From positions 12,095,427-12,159,426 of the forward strand of contig NC_045147.1 in assembly GCF_008831285.2 (NCBI RefSeq): a stretch of DNA of 64,000 nt, read 5' to 3'. Shown in pieces: positions 23,930-36,290 of the stretch. Within the stretch, counting starts at the first letter, position 1; each line of letters begins with the position of its first letter. Position numbers and translations under genes: made by a program. Under the pieces are notes generated by a model. The model did no database searches. It was not told the origin of the DNA and worked only from the letters and a program-made list of their open reading frames with translations. This DNA is from Nymphaea colorata (Eukaryota; Streptophyta; Magnoliopsida; Nymphaeales; Nymphaeaceae).

Positions 23930-26900
23930 TCAAGCAAAGTCTCCTTTATGGGTTTTTGATTCTGGGAAAACTGATCATATGACCAACGATCCCCTTAAGC
24001 TGGTCGATCTTAACAAAGAAAATAAAAAACTAGTGTTTACTGTTGATGGTGCCATTATAGCTGTCATTGGGATTGGGGAACCCTCTTTTTTTTTAAATCA
24101 TAAGATGTCTAGTGTTTTTTATGTGCCAAAACTCTCTACCAATTTAACGTCTGTTAGCAAAATCACCAAAGCTTATAACTATGTGGCTATTTTCTCTCCA
24201 AAGGATGTGATTTTTTAGGACTTTTAAATGAGGAAAGTGATTGGTAGGGGTCGAGAGCAAGATGGTCTATATGTAATGGAAAACTATGAAGTGAGTTTTT
24301 TTACAAGCATGAAGAATAAAGAGTACCTCACATGGCACACTAGACTTGATCATATTGTTGATCAAAGCGGGAAGACCTTGATCCCTCATCTCACCCTAGA
24401 AGAACATTCTTGTGATTCATGCGAGTTTCTCTAAATTTACCAGGCTGCCTTTTCATACCTTCACTGAAAGGTCCACTGAGATATTTGAATTGGTTCACTC
24501 AAACGCATGGGGACCTGGTCCTATGGAATCATAAAATGGTTACAGGCACTATATGTCATTTATTGATAACAAAACACGTATGTCATGGATTTTCTTTCTT
24601 AGAAATAAGAGTGAAGTGCTTGCTGTTTTTTAAGAGTTTTATTATATGGTACTTACTCATTATGGAACCAAAATTAAAAATTTTAGGTCTAACAATGGGG
24701 GGATGGGGGGGGGAATATGTAAATGATTCCTTTCGCAACTTCATAAGAAAAAATGGTATACAACCTCAATACACATGTGCAGGCACTCCACAACAAAACG
24801 GAGTTGTGGAAAAAAAAAATCATCAGCTACTAAATATTGTTAGATCTATCATGATACTTATGCAAGTTACCCAAAATTTTTGGTATGAAGCTATTGATAC
24901 GGCTTGCTATCTTGCCAACCGAATACCAAACTCAAGTGTTGAAAACAAAATTCCTTTGAAACTCCTACTTCAAAGGTCTATTTCTATACAATATCTTAAA
25001 GTGTTTGGATGTAAATGCTTCGTTTATATTCAGGAAAAGTTTCGAAATAAACTTAAGAAACGGGCAATGAAGTGTATTTTTTTAAAAAGGGCTACAAATG
25101 TTATGAGACAATTTCAACAAAATTTTTTGTGACCAGGGATGTCAAATTCTTTGAAGATGAGTTATTCTATGAGGAACCAAATAAGGGGGAGAACGTCCAT
25201 AGAAATGGAATCATGGTGAACAATGATAACATTGTTGTTCCTCTAGTGGATGTTTTTAATGCCTCGGGTTCCAAATCTACTATTAAAAACCAGCCTTCCA
25301 ATGATCCATCTTTACCAAATGACAATGCCACTCTTATCCTTGAACCTAACCAAGCCAGTGAACTTAACCAAAAAAATCAAACCCTCCAGCGTTCCACTCG
25401 TCCTATTAGACATCCATCTAGACTTAGTGACATATCTATCAACCAACCATGACCAGTCTATAGATAAGTATCTTACATTCAAGACCATATCAAAACCCTA
25501 TTGATCTTATATCTTAAACACCTATACTCACCTAGAACCAAAAACCAATGAAGAGGCTAACAAACATCCACAATGGAAACAAGCCATGATGGAAGAACTT
25601 TCAGCATTAGATAAAAATCAGACTTGGGATTTGGTTCCTCTACCAAAGAGAAAGAAAACTGCGGGGTGTAAGACGGTTTGCAAAATAAAATATCACAATG
25701 ATAGCATCACAGAACGGTTTAAGGCTTGCTTCATTGCAAAAGGTTTTACTCCAACTGCAGGGATTGATTACAATGAAACATTTGTTCATGTTGCTAAGAT
25801 GAACACAGTTAGAACTCTTATACTTGTGGCTTCAAACAAGAGATGAAACATAACTCAACTAGATGTTAAAAATGCTTTTCTACATGGAAAACTTGATGGC
25901 GAGGTTTACATGGAAGCACTGCAGGGAATATGCAACGAAAAAGGGTACGTTTGTAAACTGAAAAAAAACTTTGTATGATCTGAAACAATCTCCAAGAGAA
26001 TGGTTCTCCCGACTAAGTGATGCCCTTGTTAGTATTGGTTTTAAGAGAAGTGTGACAGATTACACTATGTTTACATGTATTTGAGATTCAAAAATAATCA
26101 TTCTACTTGTGTATGTAGATGACATCATTATGACAGGTGACAATGAGGAGCTTATGATTCATGTAAAAAACTATCTCAACAAGCAATTTGAGGTCAAAGA
26201 TCTTGGAAAGTTGATGTACTTCTTGAGAACAGAGATGACCCATTCAGACAAGGGCATGTTTATATGTCAAAGAAGAACAGAGATGACCCATTCAGACAAT
26301 GGCATGTTTATATGTCAAAGAAAACATACTTTAGATCTTTTAAAGGAAACAAAGCACTTGGGTGTCCCAACTGCAGACCCACCACTTGAACAAAATTGCA
26401 AGTTAAGAAAAGATAGAGGAACAGAAGTTAAGAACATCCAAAGCTTTCATAAACTTGTTGATAAACTTATATATTTGACAGTGACCAAGCCAGACGTTAC
26501 TCATGTTGTCAGTATTATAAGCCAGTATATGCATAAGCCAACTTCCATACATATCTATGCTGCAAATAAAATACTAAGATACCTAAAGGGCTCCCCAGGA
26601 AAGGGTATTCTGATGAAAGGTGACCACCCTATTGATGTGGTAGGCTATTCTGATCCTAATTGAGCCGGCGACCCAAATGATAGAAGGTCTACTTCCGATT
26701 TTTGCATGTTTGTTGGTGGGAACTTAGTTACATGGAAAAGCAAAAAACAATTGGTTGTAGCCCGATCGAGTGCCGAAGCAGAGTATAGAGCTATGACAGC
26801 ATGTACTTATGAATTGGTATGGGAAAAGGCCATTCTAAAAGACATGAATGTTAAAATAAAAGAGCCAATGAGACTTATGTGCGATAATATGACAACTATA

Positions 26901-27120
26901 TACATTGGAGCAAATCCTGTATATCATGAACGCACAAAACATATTGAAGTAGACTATCACTTTATTAGAGAGAAAATTTAAGATGAAACAATTCAAACGC
27001 CATATGTTAAGAACGAATACTATTTGGCAGATATATTTACTAAGTCTCTTAGAAAGGAACGACATAGATATATTGTTAACAAGTTGGCTTTCATTCTATG
27101 CACCAACTTGAGGGGGAGAT
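23930..27120 (+). pseudogene. Copia pol (protease, integrase, RT, RNase H), broken
   Basis: Protease motif reads VFDSGKTDHMT with Lys in place of the usual Ala after DSG (about 23955). The integrase piece GGEYVNDSF...QQNGVVEKKN is in 24419-25132. RT includes LDVKNAFLHGKL (about 25860) and YVDDIIMTGD (26109 onward). RNase H includes ARSSAEAEYRAM (about 26760) and CDN...ANPVYHERTKHIEVDYHF. Frame breaks are frequent. A 48-bp in-frame duplication at 26226-26321 repeats RTEMTHSDKGMFICQR. Not functional. Confidence 0.85.
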
Positions 27121-27460
27121 TGTTGGATCCTTCTAAAGAGGAGATTATGTTGGATCCTTCTGGAGAAGAGATTACGTTAATCAACAATAATATTCTTGGA
27201 AGGAGATTTTGACGATCTTGGACAGAGATATCTCTTCCTAATCTTTTGTGTTCTATCCCTAACGTTTCTCCCCTTCCATCTTGAGCTAATTGTAATTACA
27301 ACTATATATATACCTCTCTTTTTATCTCCGATTGATTCAAGTTCTAAATAAAAGAACTCTTCTTTTCTCTCGTGGATGTAGGCTAATATGCCGAAGCCCG
27401 TAATCTTTTGTGTGCCATGGTTGATTATGAATTTGGTGTAAGTCACCAAAAAAATTAACA
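27121..27460 (+). repeat. 3' LTR of the old Copia element
   Basis: 340 bp, preceded by a G-rich polypurine tract and followed by the GAGCC target duplication. Confidence 0.9.
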
Positions 27461-27465
27461 GAGCC

Positions 27466-27705
27466 ATCTCTCTTGTTGGAAATTGTCCGCATCAGCACCC
27501 TAGATATACTTCATCCTGCCCATCACATGAGTTACATGGTTGACTCCATCACATTTCATCACTTTGAATACATCAGGGAGGATCTCATCCTTGCATGCAC
27601 TATGTCTTTCTTGGGAAAACCCAATTAAGATGCATATTTATCTGGTTTGAGTGGCTGGAAGAAATCAAGATCAAGTTTAAAGAAAACAGCCAGCATGACA
27701 GTAAA
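27466..27705 (-). pseudogene. P450 relic F, rest of exon 5 and part of intron 4
   Basis: Exon 5 reads ...LPDVFKV...VNHVTHVMGRMKYI then TAG (where other copies have Trp), then GADADNFQQERWL. The Arg-Pro of the PERF region has become Gln-Gln. The intron-4 side continues to about 27705 and then jumps directly to sequence that in other units lies upstream of exon 1, so exons 1-4 were deleted. It is a dead remnant of a further P450 copy between B and C. Confidence 0.85.
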
Positions 27706-29058
27706 AACGAGCAGGCATTGAACTTTTTCACCCTCCCATCGTTATCACCTTCAAATTATTATAATTTTCCCAATGGGGGTTGTCCGTTCCGATGATGTAG
27801 ACGGATATAAATTCGTAATTAATGCAATATTTGGTCCGAATCCATGAAAATCGACCTTGCATTTTTCATTTATGATTCATCCCGTAAAGATCTGTTCGAC
27901 TATTGTATTTCGTAATTGTCTGAAGTTAATTTTATTTGATTGGTATTTCCATCATCAAACTCGAGACCTGTTGGTCTTCAGCAGTCACTGCTTTACTCGT
28001 CTTCCTTCCCTCTGTTCATGCACCTCCCCGTCGACAAACAATCCGATGGTGCTCCTTCTGACTGCCGGCGGGACCAGCCCATGCTGCCGATCGACAGGCT
28101 CTCTCGTTTTTTCTCCAACCATTTGAGCACATAATTTTGTGGCCGTTCGTGATTCAGATCTCTCATAACTTGAGGAATTAAGGTCCTCTTGTTTTTTTGC
28201 GATTGAACTTTTATTATTGACTGTGGCTACGAAAAGTGCCATCTTAGACCCGAATCACCGATTTTGTTGCATTCGTTTTCTTCATTTTTGTAAGAAAAAC
28301 ATTGTGGAAAAAAGTCATGATTTCGTGCTGCATGAGTTTATAAATTTGCTCTCAGTTATAGGTCCTGCTTTGAAAAGAGCCAAATATTAGACCCGATTTT
28401 GATGCATTCATTTTGTTCATTTCTATATAAAAAAAACATTTGTGGAAAAAAATATGATTTCTTACTTCGTGAGTTTAGAAATTGGGGTCTCGTTATAGGA
28501 CTTGATTTTACTGAATTTCTTCTTTAGAAGAGTGAGCAGTCACATTATTATTAGGTACCAGCATTAACTACTTAAAGCTATGGGAATAGGCATTGATAAA
28601 CCTATTTACCGAACCTCCCCGTAAAGATGATGATGAAAGCACATGTAAGGATTGCAACTTAGACCTGCTAAATAATCTCAGTAACTACACCACGGTTCCC
28701 GTGGAACCTTAGACAATAAGGAAACAAAAATGGACAAGAGTTCGAGGTCTGTAATACTACATAAGTAAAAAAGAATGAGGTCCTGAAACCTCGATGATCA
28801 AGAAAACAAAACCACAAGCATTGCTCAATGTGGAGAGGTTTCAAAAAATTATACGATTTCTGCAGTTCCAGGAACCGATCAGAAGTGACAATCTCACCTT
28901 CAGAATCATCTTAGTAGAACGAAAAAGATATGGTGCCCTCTTCTAATTTAAGTACTTATATTAGACAGTCTGTTTTAAACATGGAAAGAGCAAAGTTTCA
29001 CTACAACCATACCTTCATATTTCATATGATGTTATCTCGTGAATAAGACGGTTGACTC
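27706..29058. other. junction and 3' flank of copy C
   Basis: No gene. 27735-27973 is upstream-type sequence shared with 20435-20690. At about 27974 it switches to sequence matching the right arm of the inverted repeat (36484-36862), then from about 28485 to 28770 it matches 43095-43370 of the D unit. This marks a C/D block duplication. Confidence 0.6.
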
Positions 29059-32000
29059 TCACAGATGGCGGGGAATGGCACGAACATGAAGGCCCTGATC
29101 AATGTGAAGAGTCAGCATGGTTTTGTAACTCACCTCTTTAGATGGGTCCTTTAATTTGAATCTAAAGAAAGCAATAAGCAATGCAGCTACTATCTTCATC
29201 TGCCGATACGCGAAATCTTTACCCAAGCACGTCCGTGGACCAGCCTGTGACAGTGAATGAATTTTTTTTTGAGTTTTTCTTTCTTCTGACCTGACCTGAA
29301 TCTTGACATAATGTTTGTTATTATGTGTATAAATGATGTAGCAAAACATTCGAGAGCCAACATACGTGCCATATATGATTGTATAAAGAGCTTTACTTAC
29401 ATGAAATGCTGGAAATTTGAAAGGGGATTCTGGTTTGAAAACTCCGTCTTGGAGCCATCTCTCTGGCCGGAAATCCTCCGCATCGTCGCCCCAGATATAC
29501 TTCATCCTGCCCATCGCATAAGTTATATGGTTGACTCCATCACCTTTCTTCACTTTGAATCCATCAGGGAGGATGTCATCCTTGCATGCACACTGTCTAT
29601 CCTGGGAAAACCCAATTAAGATGCATATTTATCTGGTTTTAGTGGCTGGAAGAAGTCAAGATCAAGTTTAAAGCAAACAGGCAGCATGAAAGTGAGAATT
29701 TAATTGTGTAAAGGCACTCCAATTTCCGAAACAAGAAGGTCCATATTTGTCAGATGAGCAAGAGGGGTATTTAGCCCCACCTTCTAACAAGATGGCCAAA
29801 ATCCACATCCTTCTTCCCATCCCCTTACGTCTAGGCTTGTTTTCAGTGCCTCAAGTAAGGTGTCTGTTATACTTCAGCTTGCAAAGCGGTATCCCTCTTT
29901 TATAGCATGAGAAGTTGGCATCGTGTGGATTCAAAATGGAGACTGGCTGCCTACCAGCCACTATCCCGCCCATTGTACCAGCCCCCTCATGATTTTCTTT
30001 TCTTCAGAAGATAGCCTAATGGCCTTACATAGACATTGACAGTTTCACCATGCTCTCTCTACTAAAATTATTACAGTTCCTACACTAATTGCCTTCACAA
30101 AGTGAAGAAGGTTGCAAATTGAAAGGTACAGTTCATTTTATTTGAGTGATGCCATGTTCCAATGTGCGTTTGTCACTGGTGATCAAGTTAATGCATGCAA
30201 GTACCATGTTCCTAACCTGAAAAGGGGAAATGAAAAAGGTGCTGAACTACATTTTGAATGACAGAACACCTTCATCAAATCTTTGTGTGTATGTGCAGGT
30301 GCGTGCAAACATGTGCAAAGCTTCTATGCTTCTTCTTGCATAACAGAATAGTTATGTTATATGCTGTATATCCAAGATGTATTAAACCAAAATATGTTCA
30401 GTCAGATCAGAGTGTCAAAGCAGAGGAATTATCATGCTTACGATGGGGACTGCAGGGTACAGTCTCAAGGTTTCACTCAAAGCAGCATGAAGATAGTGCA
30501 GCTTTTCTAATGACCTTTCTGTAATTTTCTCCACAAATTGTGTAAACTGTCCTTTTTCACAAGAACCAACCATCTCCTTGACCTCCTGTGCAATCTTTTC
30601 TTGTACAAGGGGATGCTTGCAGAGCATATATATGAACCATGATAGTGTCCCCCCAGTGGTATCTTTGCCGGCAATCATGAAGTTCAAAATGATATCTTTC
30701 AAGTAACTATCATTCATAGTCTCCGGATTCTTTTCACTTTCCCAAAGGAACCTTGACAGAATATCTTCCTTCACCTATTATTATTTTCAAAACCCAGCAA
30801 ATAATGTCTCAGCATTTAAAAACTTTACTTCCAAGTGAAAGGAAGCCCAAGGTTTATGCTTACATGAGTACTTTGAAGGCGGGAATACTGCTTCCGTCTA
30901 GAACTGATGATTTTATAGATGAACTCATCAATCACTGCAATATTTTTTCTGAGTGTTGCTTCTGTACCAACATTGAAAAATCTCTTGACCTTCCAGAATA
31001 AGTTATAGAAACGGTAATATGTCAAAGCGTTCGATTCATCAAAAGCCTTGGCGAATCTTATCGCTTCCTCATTAGACCCATCCAATATATTCAGTTTGAG
31101 CCCAAATCCAACTTCGAAAATAGAGTCCATGGAATATTTTGTGAATAGTTCCTGCATTAATTGGACATGGGGAAACATACATGAAAGCAATCACACGATA
31201 CACGTCAAAATACTTGTTTTAAACAAGAACAAAATGGGAACAACTTCACGAGTTATGACCACTAGCACCGTTGATCTAGCTTTTGAACAACTTGATGAGC
31301 TTTCCTGATCTACATCAATCTGACTTACCAAGATGTTGAATTTGGCACAGAAACACCAACTTAAGAAGCATACCTACGATCCAAGCAGAAGACAGGAAAT
31401 ATTTTGAACGAGATCAACACACTCACATGTATATCCATGGGCAGATCAGCATCTGCGTTCTCTGAAATCTTCTGTGCAAGAACAGCTGCATTCCTCCGAA
31501 AAACGATGCTACTGAAATCTCTCAGCACCTTGGTGGAGAACTCGTAGCTCGCTACTTTTCTTTGATGACGCCATTTCTGACCATCCACTGCAAAAATACC
31601 ATCTCCAAGAAGATCCTTCGTTATCTGCCGATGATACGGCCCCTGCAACAACATGCATTTTACGATCCACCACGGGTTGTTCATTCAGTCGTCCCACATT
31701 GGGTACACAAAATCCGATTTCGACTCTATAACTTTGCCCGAAAAAGCCAGCAAGAAAGGAACGCCAAGAAACAGAGCAGACGATAGATGGTGGCATTTGT
31801 TGGTTACCTTGTCATAGTTAGCAAAGTTGGTCTTCAGGATATACTCGATGTTGGGCGGATCCGTAGTGTAGACTTCGCTATGAGAGAAGGCAAGGTACCT
31901 GACCGTTTTGTTACTGGCAGCAACTTGTGCCTGGTAATCATAGAGCCTGTCCAAGCATCTAAGCAAATGGAACATAGTTCCCTTCACAGGTGGGTACTCT

Positions 32001-32104
32001 TTGCTGCCTAGGGATTTCCCTGTGAAGACTCTCAAAACACAGAGACACGGGAACAAGAGCAGAAGGGAAGCTACGCCATAGCCGACGCAGCAGCTGATTT
32101 CCAT
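29059..32104 (-). CDS. cytochrome P450, CYP704 family (704C1-like), copy C, intact
   Basis: Six exons, all GT-AG and phase 0: 31808-32104, 31427-31642, 30864-31151, 30442-30774, 29401-29601, 29059-29244, giving 506 residues with no internal stop. Exon sizes equal those of copy A exactly. The I-helix AGKDTT (302-307), ETLR (368-371), FKPESP region, FRPERW (422-427) and heme loop FHAGPRTCLG with Cys451 are all kept. An N-terminal hydrophobic anchor is present. Intron 2 is only 275 bp against 808 and 825 bp in A and B, while intron 4 has an extra segment of about 260 bp. Predicted role: ER-bound fatty-acid-type hydroxylase; substrate unknown. It shares more residues with D than with A/B in exons 1-2 (for example GKSLGSKEYPP and PMDIH against PMDMH). 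Confidence 0.9.
29741..30000. other. insertion in intron 4 of copy C
   Basis: Copies A and B run directly from AACAAGA(A/G)GG(G)CCAT to TTCTTCAGAAGA; in C about 260 bp intervene. The inserted DNA is less AT-rich and does not code. Its origin is not recognised; it may be a small transposon, but no clear terminal repeats are seen. Confidence 0.5.
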
Positions 32105-32742
32105 CTTCTCTGTCTGTCTCTCCCTTCCCCCTTCCCTGTCTTTTGCTTATAATTTTAAGTACAATTGTTTTGATAAAAAGTTGTATTTTTTCATTAAAAA
32201 ACTCATAAGTAACGGTTTGGCGCTGAATAGCGTGAGGAAGACGACATAAACGTTCTTTGGAGAGAAAATAATGTTGAAGAAAAACGGCCAACTTTTTCCA
32301 AGAGTCTCGATTTACGAGCTTATAAAAAAGAAACTTTCTCTTTGGTTCTTAATCTAAATTTTAAAACATTATTAAGTTAATAAGTGACACTGTATGAAAA
32401 TGAAAAATTTGATTACAAAAATTTGTAACCATGTGACTTGATAGATGTTGGCAGAGATATTGTTTGACTGACTATACTATGTCCTGCTTATTTGACTAGA
32501 CTAATTTATATGCTAACAAAAATTTAATGACAGTTGAAAATTTAGTTTGCAAAAATTTGTTTTTCTTCTAACATTTGATTTTGCTTGCCATCTTGGTATT
32601 CGATGTTTAAAATTTAAAAATTCAGCTAAGCAGGATACTGATTTATAGTTTGCAAATAAATTCAAGCTCGAATTTGTCTATTATTTCTACTTTTATGGAA
32701 TAATGTTAGAACAATTACAAGTGATAATGTAAAAAGTATATT

Positions 32743-32814
32743 CTATATATATATATATATATATATATAAGTAAGCATGTGACCAGGGTTTTTGTATTTA
32801 ATTACTTTGAAATG

Positions 32815-32883
<69 letters not shown>
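32743..32883. repeat. (AT)n microsatellites, two blocks
   Basis: Two AT-dinucleotide runs at 32743-32769 and about 32817-32882, separated by about 47 bp. Confidence 0.95.
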
Positions 32884-32885
<2 letters not shown>

Positions 32886-32888
<3 letters not shown>

Positions 32889-33071
32889 TAACCTCGAGAT
32901 TTGGTCTTCTCTGGACAAATAAACATTCAATGCAGTGAAGAAAGACGGATCACTCTCTCGACTCGATTTGGAGGAGTAAATCAAGTGGGGAGAGAGAGTA
33001 ATGCAGTTGACTGCGTGTTAGGGCGAGTGCAAGGACGTGTCAGAGGAACCTCTCCAGATTGGAATACCAAT
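32886..33071 (+). pseudogene. relic matching the exon-2 region of P450 copy E
   Basis: Aligns with 52580-52790: same CGACTCGATTTGGAGGAGTA, the GGGAGAGAGAGTA word and GTCAGAGGAACCTCTCCAGA against CATCAGAGGAAGCTCTCGACT. The coding core (LKDLLGEG...) is missing. It indicates that the opposite-strand P450 was part of the C/D duplicated block. Confidence 0.5.
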
Positions 33072-33355
33072 CAGCAGCCGTACATTCCGGCACGGTAGTG
33101 TAGTCGACATGTGAGCTGGTGGGGCACACTAGTTCTTTAAAATTTTTTTATTTGTATATTGGTAGATTTAATATTTACTTTTAAATGTTTTTAAACTAAT
33201 ACCCCTCCAGCTAGTTTTTTTGACTCCAAAACCGTGACGCAATGCCGGGATATTGCTTAGAACATTTGAGAGGAAGTTGCTCTTAACTGAAGGTTCGTAA
33301 ATTGTTGTTATACTATAAAATGTCACTAATTCATTTAATAAGGATTCAAGTAGGG
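33072..33355. other. intergenic, nothing recognised
   Basis: AT-rich, no gene and no recognised repeat. Confidence 0.4.
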
Positions 33356-34950
33356 AAGTCAAAATATCCGATTAAGATCGGATAACCTATCAAACCATTC
33401 TGAAAGAACGATATGAAAAAAAAAATAATATCTGATTAAGAAATCATATCAAATTCAAATTTGAGAAATGACATCTGATCGCATTTGGATATACATAAAT
33501 GTTCGATCAGATTCAAATACAAATTTATATTGAATTTATTTTTAAACAAATATCATATATTTAATGCTCTCACATTTTGAAAATCGGCCAAAATTGATTT
33601 AAAACCTGAATTTGGATTCAGATATAAATGTAAAAACCAGATTCGGATTGTATAATTGAATTTCAAATCTTGATGTGACTTTTCTTTGTTTGCATCAAAA
33701 ACAAAAATATGTGAATATTCAAAAATAAATAAATACGGTTAAATATATATCTGATTGGAATATGATCCATTAACATCTTAGATTTGAGTGGACGAACTAT
33801 GTATTAACATTGGCCCACAACATGAATATTGATGTCCTGTGCCAATCAAGTGTCACTTTAAGTAATTAGTGAGGAAAAGGACACATCACAAAAAATGCCA
33901 ATGAAAGTAGATGAGCTGGTGATTCCGTTCAGTGGCATGATCTGCCATATGCCACAGATGCAAATTAAACCTTTTAAGCGAAAAAAGAATATTCCACTGA
34001 AAACCTTTCAGTAGCACTTAAAAAAGTGTCATTGTAGATTCCTCATCGCTGTTGTGTCTGTCACTTGTGATGGTTCTGAAACTCCATGGTAGGTTTACCA
34101 TGGCAGAGAAAAACAGCACTATATTAAATGATTTTTTATGGCAAGAATAAGTACCACTGAAAAGTATCAATGACGCACATTTAATATATCATTGCCAACG
34201 CCCTGTCGCAAATAAAATCATCACTAAAGGCCGTTCAGTATAACACACCACATGTCATTGTTAATGCTCAATGGCGGATCCAAAGTGTCACTAAAGAATT
34301 TTCAGCAGCCATATGGCAGCAACAACGTGTCGCTTAAAGTTTAAAGTGACATTTGTCGTGGTGATTCTCAAAAAAAAAAATCATTCTTTTCCACAATTTT
34401 AATTACATTTGACCAGATTCTATGCATTGAAGGCATTGACATAAGAAATTTTAACGCGTCACTGGTTCGGATGTCAATGTAATCCGATTGAATCGGATCT
34501 GATATTCAACAGCATCGTTTCGAAAAATCACATGTGGAAAAAAAAAAATCCGATTAAGAAATCGCATCTGATTCAGATTTCGAAAACAACATTTAATCGA
34601 ATTTGGATATACATAAATATATCGAATTCAGATACATATTAGGATCTTATTTATTTTTAAGCAAACGAGTTTTTGGAACAATTTCTTTGTCAACTTGTTA
34701 TTGTATTTTTAGTTTTGTTAAATTTTGGAAATACGCCAAATCTAGTTCAAAATTCGGATTTGAATAATGTAAAAATTGGATTTTTATTGTGAAATTGGAT
34801 TTCATATTCATATTCCGAGATTTTTCTTTGTTTGTATTCAAATCCGAATATGTAAATATCGAAAAAAGTGAATACAGTTAAGGGTATATCCAAATCAAAT
34901 TCACTGTTAAGGGTATATTCGATTTGAATCCAATACATAACATCTCTAAT
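33356..34950. mobile_element. possible non-autonomous transposon with long direct repeats
   Basis: About 33360-33790 and 34460-34950 are diverged direct copies: both have TCCGATTAAGA(AATC), GGATATACATAAAT, then a TTATTTTTAA(A/G)CAAA stretch and TTTTCTTTGTTTG further on. Between them lie about 650 bp rich in words such as GTGTCACT, CCACTGAAAA and CATTGCC, reminiscent of subterminal repeats of CACTA-type elements. No terminal CACTA motif, LTR boundary or target duplication could be fixed, so the class is uncertain. Confidence 0.35.
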
Positions 34951-35517
34951 GACAAGTGAATCTAAGGGTTGCAAAAGAAGACTAATCAAAGGGCAAGAGT
35001 GGTCACTAAAAATGCTCATATAATTCAGCCAAAATAGCTTTAGCAGCAGCAAGGGTGGAGCTAAAAATTTTTTGTGGCAACAGCCAAACTATAGTTTCAA
35101 AATTTTAATAAGGGCTGAACTAAAAATTTTTAGAATTTTTTATATATATTAAATTAAAAATTTTTAAATTTACTTATAAATTTTTAGATAACGCCGTCAA
35201 GATAAGTTTTGATTTCATTCAAATTACTACAAGATATATCAATCTTGGAATTGGTTATCATATCTTGGAAACTACTACAAGTTTTTGCACACCATGGGTC
35301 TAGCGATGATTTTAGATTAAATTAGTTCGATGTGAGGTAATCATATTTAAGGGATCATTATGGGAAACTTTAACATATCACAAACCACTCTAACGGTTCC
35401 TAGAAGAGACTAATCAAAGCGCAAGAGAAGTAAGAATGCACACATTTATCACAAGCAAACACAAAAAAAAAGCCTAGCACTGGCAGTGACAACCCCAAAG
35501 ATGGTGGTTGGTCCTGT
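34951..35517. other. intergenic, old repeat debris
   Basis: No gene; AT-rich with short words repeated nearby (CTAAAAATTTTT at 35050 and 35110; GACTAATCAAAG at 34979 and 35408). Confidence 0.4.
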
Positions 35518-36255
35518 GAGCCCAATTTCTAAGGAAGTATGGAATCATGAATTTTTTTCCCTCGATGTTATTCTTATAGAAACAAACAAAATGAAAGGAC
35601 CAAAATCGGGTCTAATATTTGGCACTTTTCGCAGCCATGAGGAAGTGAAACGCTACTAGATTCAATAATAATATTTCAATCATGAAAAACAAAAGGTGCT
35701 TAATTCCTCAATTTATGGGAGATCCGAACCATGAACGGCCACAAAAATGTTTGCTCAAATAGTTGGAGAAGAAACAAGAGAGAGGTGTTGAAGAACGGCC
35801 ACAACATTGTTTGCTCAAATGGTTGGAGAAGATAGAGAGAGGGGAAGGGCGAAGAGCAAAGCAGCGACTGCCAAAGACCAAAAAAGGCGAGGACTCGACC
35901 AAAAGAAGGCTGCCCCACATCAACAACTGGAGGAAGATTTGGAACAAAAAAGACAACCAATTCAGAAGCGTCCTCCACACATGGAAGGTCCCGTCGTGCA
36001 AACACGTGACTTTGCCTACTCCCTCATGAATGAATACGAGAGAAAGAGATGAGAAGAAGAGAAGGGACAAAGAGAGGAAGGTAATCACAAAAAGTATGTT
36101 GATGATTATGCATGTTTTTATGGGCCAATCAAACCATTGTCTTCAGCCTAGTCTGGACCCGTGCTACGGAAGACACTTGTTTGATTGACCCATACAAACA
36201 AGCATAATCATAACCATCAACATACTTTTCTGATCATGTTCCTTTGTTCGTTCCT

Positions 36256-36290
<35 letters not shown>

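Larger units (their letters stand above)
21729..27460 (+). mobile_element. Ty1/Copia LTR retrotransposon, full length, old
   Basis: 5732 bp on the plus strand. LTRs at 21729-22066 and 27121-27460 both start TGTTGG and end TTAACA, and are clearly diverged from each other, so the insertion is old. PBS TGGTATCAGAGC is at 22067-22078 and PPT GAGGGGGAGA at about 27110-27119. The 5-bp target duplication GAGCC is intact (21724-21728 and 27461-27465). Gag, protease, integrase, reverse transcriptase and RNase H follow in Copia order but with many stops. It is inserted inside P450 relic F. Confidence 0.92.
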
